A program made the translations under genes and the position numbers. From Crocinitomicaceae bacterium (GTDB taxonomy: Bacteria > Bacteroidota > Bacteroidia > Flavobacteriales_D > Crocinitomicaceae): a stretch of DNA of 64,000 bases. Location: NCBI GenBank assembly GCA_021325675.1, contig JAJTCM010000001.1:806001-870000 (forward strand). Direction: 5' to 3'. Below the pieces are notes generated by a model. That model had not been told where the DNA came from, ran no database searches, and was given only the letters and a program-made list of their open reading frames with translations. Of this stretch, positions 61,184 to 64,000 are shown in pieces; within the stretch, counting starts at the first letter, position 1; every line of letters starts with the position of its first letter.

Positions 61184-62032
61184 CTAAAATTTAAGTCCCA
61201 TTGAGAAGCCGAACGGGAAATTCACACCTTCATACGAATTATACGAATAATCAGGGTACTCCGTTCCGTCAATCTCCTCCGAATGCCTTGTAAAATCTCC
61301 AACTACAGTGATTCCGATATCAAAGCGGAATACGGCGCTGACCCCGGGATTTTCGAGAAACTTTTTTTCGTGGGTATAGGACCATTTCAGGCTTTTGCAA
61401 ATCAGGCCGCTTCCATAGTCGTAAAATGAATGGTAGACGGTCGTGGTTGAATCATAATAATCCGTATTTGTATAGGTCGTGTGAAGCACTCCGTCTGTTT
61501 TGTTCATACGGTCGGAAATAAAAAGGCTGAGGTTCCACGAATTCGTATGGTCTTCGGTACTGGACGTAATTTTATTCAGGTTGACACTGAGCATCGGAAG
61601 GTACATCCCGGAAACTTCACGGTCGATGTAATTGACATATTCCAGCCCTAAGCCAATTCCCAGCTGCGCTTCGTCAGAAAAATGATAGCTTGGCATCAGC
61701 ATGAATTTCATATTATCCGATTTAACGCGAACAGGGCTGTTATAAAACCCTCCGAGCTCAACCATTACTTTTCTCAAACCTCTTTCGTAGCGGGCAAAGG
61801 CATTCATTTTCCATTGGCTCCCCGCGAGGTTTGGTGTAGATAAACGGTAATTAAAGCCGACATTCTGAGGGAAAGCGATCACGGGCAATGTCGTAGAAAT
61901 AACGAGCTCATGCGAAGGACGCCCTAACACTGATGCGTCGGGAACAAAAACATCATTGGTCGTATAGCAAGCCGTCAGCAGAAGGAAAACGGGAATGTAA
62001 ATGAGAGCGGGACTGAGAAGCTTTGTTTTCAT
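61184..62032 (-). CDS. Lipoprotein of unknown function
   Basis: 282-residue protein with a lipoprotein signal peptide (hydrophobic 9-19, then LLTAC as lipobox). The mature part is rich in alternating strands (QLGIGLGLEYVNYIDREVSG, LMPSYHF, MYLPMLSVNLNKI) and ends in GFSMGLKF, reminiscent of an outer-membrane barrel, an unusual combination with a lipid anchor. No family recognised. Genes on both sides are separated by over 150 nt. Confidence 0.65.
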   Translation of the reverse strand: MKTKLLSPALIYIPVFLLLTACYTTNDVFVPDASVLGRPSHELVISTTLPVIAFPQNVGFNYRLSTPNLAGSQWKMNAFARYERGLRKVMVELGGFYNSPVRVKSDNMKFMLMPSYHFSDEAQLGIGLGLEYVNYIDREVSGMYLPMLSVNLNKITSSTEDHTNSWNLSLFISDRMNKTDGVLHTTYTNTDYYDSTTTVYHSFYDYGSGLICKSLKWSYTHEKKFLENPGVSAVFRFDIGITVVGDFTRHSEEIDGTEYPDYSYNSYEGVNFPFGFSMGLKF

Positions 62033-62224
62033 CGGTTGCGTTATAAGTCAATCAGCAAGCTAAGAGAAAAGTGTTTTACGCGGCTGGATTTTCGATGGTT
62101 GGCTGAAAACCGGGGATAATTGGTGGATTAATGAAATAAATTAACCCATAGACATAGAAGAGATAGATTGAAAAGTTGATGATAATTGTCTCTGCTTAAA
62201 TCGCCAGGGATTTCTATATAAAAC

Positions 62225-62260
62225 AAAAATCCCTTCCGCCGGCTGACGAAAGGGATTTTT
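62225..62260 (-). terminator. Terminator of the OmpA/TPR lipoprotein gene
   Basis: An 11-bp stem AAAAATCCCTT (62225-62235) with AAGGGATTTTT (62250-62260), 20 nt after the stop codon on the minus strand, with a T run on each side. Confidence 0.88.
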
Positions 62261-62280
62261 AAACTTGATGAATTTTATGC

Positions 62281-63978
62281 TTATTTCACAACACTTGTGA
62301 AAGTTGGGTTTTCGAAGTATTTGATGAACTCCCTGTCTTTAGCAGCTTTCGCTTTCAAAGAAGCATCTTTGGCAATTGCATTTTTCAGGTTGCTGGCAAC
62401 TACGTCCACTTTATCCATGCGGGCAGCAGCTACAGCTTTCAGGTAGTAACCCCAGGCTGTTTCTTTTGCCGGTGAAGCATCAATTGTTTTGATACCTGCA
62501 TCCGGGCTTCCGTTGAGGATTTGTGCCAACGCTTTGTTGAAAGAAGCATCAGAACCGAATTTCTTGATTGCGTCAGCGTATTTACCTTCCTGGATCGCGT
62601 AGATACCGAGGTTGTAATCTACTTCAGGACCTGCACCGGCAGCAGAAGCGAATAATTGCTTAGCTTTTGCCTTGTCTCCTTTTTTAGCTGCGATTGCACC
62701 TAAGTTGTTTTTAGAGATCGTATTGTCCTGCAGGCTGTTTGCCGCTTCAAATTTGTAACCGGCTTCGGTCATATTGTTCTGCATGTAAAGCATTGCTCCG
62801 GCGTTGTTGTGGAAACGCACGTCCATCGGGTAAAGCAAAGTACCTTCGTTGTACAGTCTCAGCTTCTCGGCTACATCATTTGTCAAAGTTGCCGTAAACA
62901 TCAGCTCTTCAGCAGTCAGTTTCTCAGGGTTTGTTTTGGAAATTGCAGAAAGCTCTTCGTCTGAGTAACCGGTAAGATCGTAAACAACCATGATTTCAGC
63001 TCTTCTCAATAAAGGGAAGATGTTTTTATCCAGGTAAGTAAATGTTTTACCGAGGTTACGCATTTCAGTTTCGCGCTGGATCGGGTCTTTGTACATTTCC
63101 AGCACACGGATGATCAATTGCTTCTCATCGCTGTTCATGGTTGACTTCTCGAGCTCCACTTTGAAACCATCGTAGTCTTCCCCTCTTCCTGACAAGTTGT
63201 AAATCTCGCCTTGTGCTTTGGTATTTTTTGCTTTTTTCGCGATATCAATCGATACCGTTTTAGCTGTATTTGAACGGTCCATTGACAGGTTGCTGTTGAA
63301 GCCTACTTCACCTTCCGGGGAAGCGTAACCTGTAATATTAATGGATTTGATGTTGATTTTAGGATTTGTTTCCGCAGCAGCAAGCCAGTTCTGGAATTCA
63401 ATGATATCCATATCTTTCAGCTCGTTTTTGCGCAATTCGGATTTTCCTTTGTCAAAGTTGATTTGTGCTTTGAACATTTTTTCGGTCACACGGTTGAAGT
63501 TATCGTTCTCAGTGATCACGCGGAAATCTTTCTGAACCAATAAAGGTGTTACTTTCGTTCCGTCAGCAATTTTTGTTACAGGAATCTGGTCTTTTTCCTT
63601 TCCTCCTTTTTTGATGCTTCCGCTCACAGTCAAATCAGCGTGCTCCATGTCCGGCTTGTAAGCAACTACATCTGTGTAGCTGATTGTTCCGCCCGCCTTG
63701 TACTGAACTGTGTTCCCGTTGCCTTTCACTTTCTCACCTTGTACAGTGATCGTTTTAAGCGTTGTGCTGCCAAGTTGCGGAGTGATTTCGGCAGAAGCTT
63801 TTTTCTTGATACCTTTCTCAGGCAATTTGGCTTCAATCGTAACGCGAACGCTGTCGGCATGCATCTCCAATGGATTAGGAGTTACCGTGTATGTAACGTC
63901 TTTCATTAAATCACAGCTCGCCAAAAATGTGGATGCAGCAGCGAAAAAAATGAGACCTTTCATGGTGTTTTTTTTCAT
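62281..63978 (-). CDS. Lipoprotein with OmpA-like and TPR-like regions
   Basis: 565-residue protein with a lipoprotein signal peptide (FFAAASTFLASC as lipobox). Residues about 25-150 form a beta-rich domain (TVTPNPLEMHADSVRVTIEA). An OmpA-like segment lies about 165-300, with INITGYASPEGEVGFNSNLS and DRSNTAKTV. Residues about 370-565 are helical repeats resembling TPR (NNAGAMLYMQNNMTEAGYKF, SKNNLGAIAAKKGDKAKAKQ, VDYNLGIYAIQEGKYADAIK). It is probably bound to the outer membrane, facing the periplasm. The layout recalls cell-envelope scaffold proteins of Bacteroidota, but I cannot name it. Confidence 0.8.
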   Translation of the reverse strand: MKKNTMKGLIFFAAASTFLASCDLMKDVTYTVTPNPLEMHADSVRVTIEAKLPEKGIKKKASAEITPQLGSTTLKTITVQGEKVKGNGNTVQYKAGGTISYTDVVAYKPDMEHADLTVSGSIKKGGKEKDQIPVTKIADGTKVTPLLVQKDFRVITENDNFNRVTEKMFKAQINFDKGKSELRKNELKDMDIIEFQNWLAAAETNPKINIKSINITGYASPEGEVGFNSNLSMDRSNTAKTVSIDIAKKAKNTKAQGEIYNLSGRGEDYDGFKVELEKSTMNSDEKQLIIRVLEMYKDPIQRETEMRNLGKTFTYLDKNIFPLLRRAEIMVVYDLTGYSDEELSAISKTNPEKLTAEELMFTATLTNDVAEKLRLYNEGTLLYPMDVRFHNNAGAMLYMQNNMTEAGYKFEAANSLQDNTISKNNLGAIAAKKGDKAKAKQLFASAAGAGPEVDYNLGIYAIQEGKYADAIKKFGSDASFNKALAQILNGSPDAGIKTIDASPAKETAWGYYLKAVAAARMDKVDVVASNLKNAIAKDASLKAKAAKDREFIKYFENPTFTSVVK

Positions 63979-64000
63979 AGTTAATTAATTAAAATTCATC

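Noticed and set aside
1-64000. tRNA, rRNA or other stable RNA genes
   Set aside because: No cloverleaf with a GGTTCGAATCC-type T-arm and no rRNA-like stretch found by eye. A tRNAscan/Infernal search would settle it.

Overview
The window looks like chromosomal DNA of a Bacteroidota (Flavobacteriales-type) bacterium. The evidence is: three secreted proteins with C-terminal type IX secretion (T9SS) sorting domains (two type A, one type B), a TonB-dependent receptor with an N-terminal carboxypeptidase-like domain, frequent TAnnTTTG promoter elements in place of sigma70 -10 boxes, little Shine-Dalgarno sequence before genes, and BshA of bacillithiol synthesis. A Fluviicola/Crocinitomicaceae-like source is a guess from gene content. 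I see no rRNA, tRNA, CRISPR array, phage or insertion sequence.

Layout. 1-2.8 kb: rimO, a small metal-binding-type lipoprotein, and a toxin-antitoxin pair. 2.8-9.6 kb: central carbon metabolism (gap; transketolase split into two genes with a von Willebrand A protein gene between them), a class III aminotransferase and bshA. 9.8-13.8 kb: pyrR-pyrB, a secreted repeat protein, ribD. 13.9-26.7 kb: an AraC regulator beside a secreted serine hydrolase, an EamA transporter with a DUF72 gene, a TonB receptor, a T9SS cargo protein followed by an orphan histidine kinase, gpmI, and a large PKD/type B T9SS protein. 26.7-36.9 kb: two tandem uracil-DNA glycosylases, a dienelactone hydrolase, an AIM24-like protein, an S9 peptidase, and an operon of MMPL transporter, polyprenyl synthase and hemL. 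37-46.4 kb: pcm, proteins of unknown function, a second S9 peptidase, the rpsP-rimM-trmN operon, a VOC protein, a small HTH protein and a methyltransferase.

46.4-52.7 kb is a compact minus-strand nucleotide-sugar operon. It encodes homologues of the four activities for UDP-2,3-diacetamido-2,3-dideoxy-glucuronic acid (6-dehydrogenase, 3-dehydrogenase, aminotransferase, N-acetyltransferase) interleaved with UDP-glucose dehydrogenase and UDP-glucuronate decarboxylase (UDP-xylose). It has no glycosyltransferase or flippase, so it probably supplies precursors to a surface polysaccharide assembled elsewhere.

52.9-64 kb: an Smr-domain protein, an OmpA protein whose start overlaps hemE, an MFS transporter, a LuxC-type acyl-CoA reductase divergent from a ferredoxin, a universal stress protein, an acyltransferase, a lipoprotein, and an OmpA/TPR-like lipoprotein at the edge.

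The most interesting structure is not a single gene. (i) At least seven genes have a TAnnTTTG-type promoter element exactly 4 nt before the start codon, which predicts leaderless mRNAs. (ii) Several families of short dispersed inverted repeats fill the intergenic gaps, and one appears to supply the last codons of bshA. No clearly new defence or mobile system was found.
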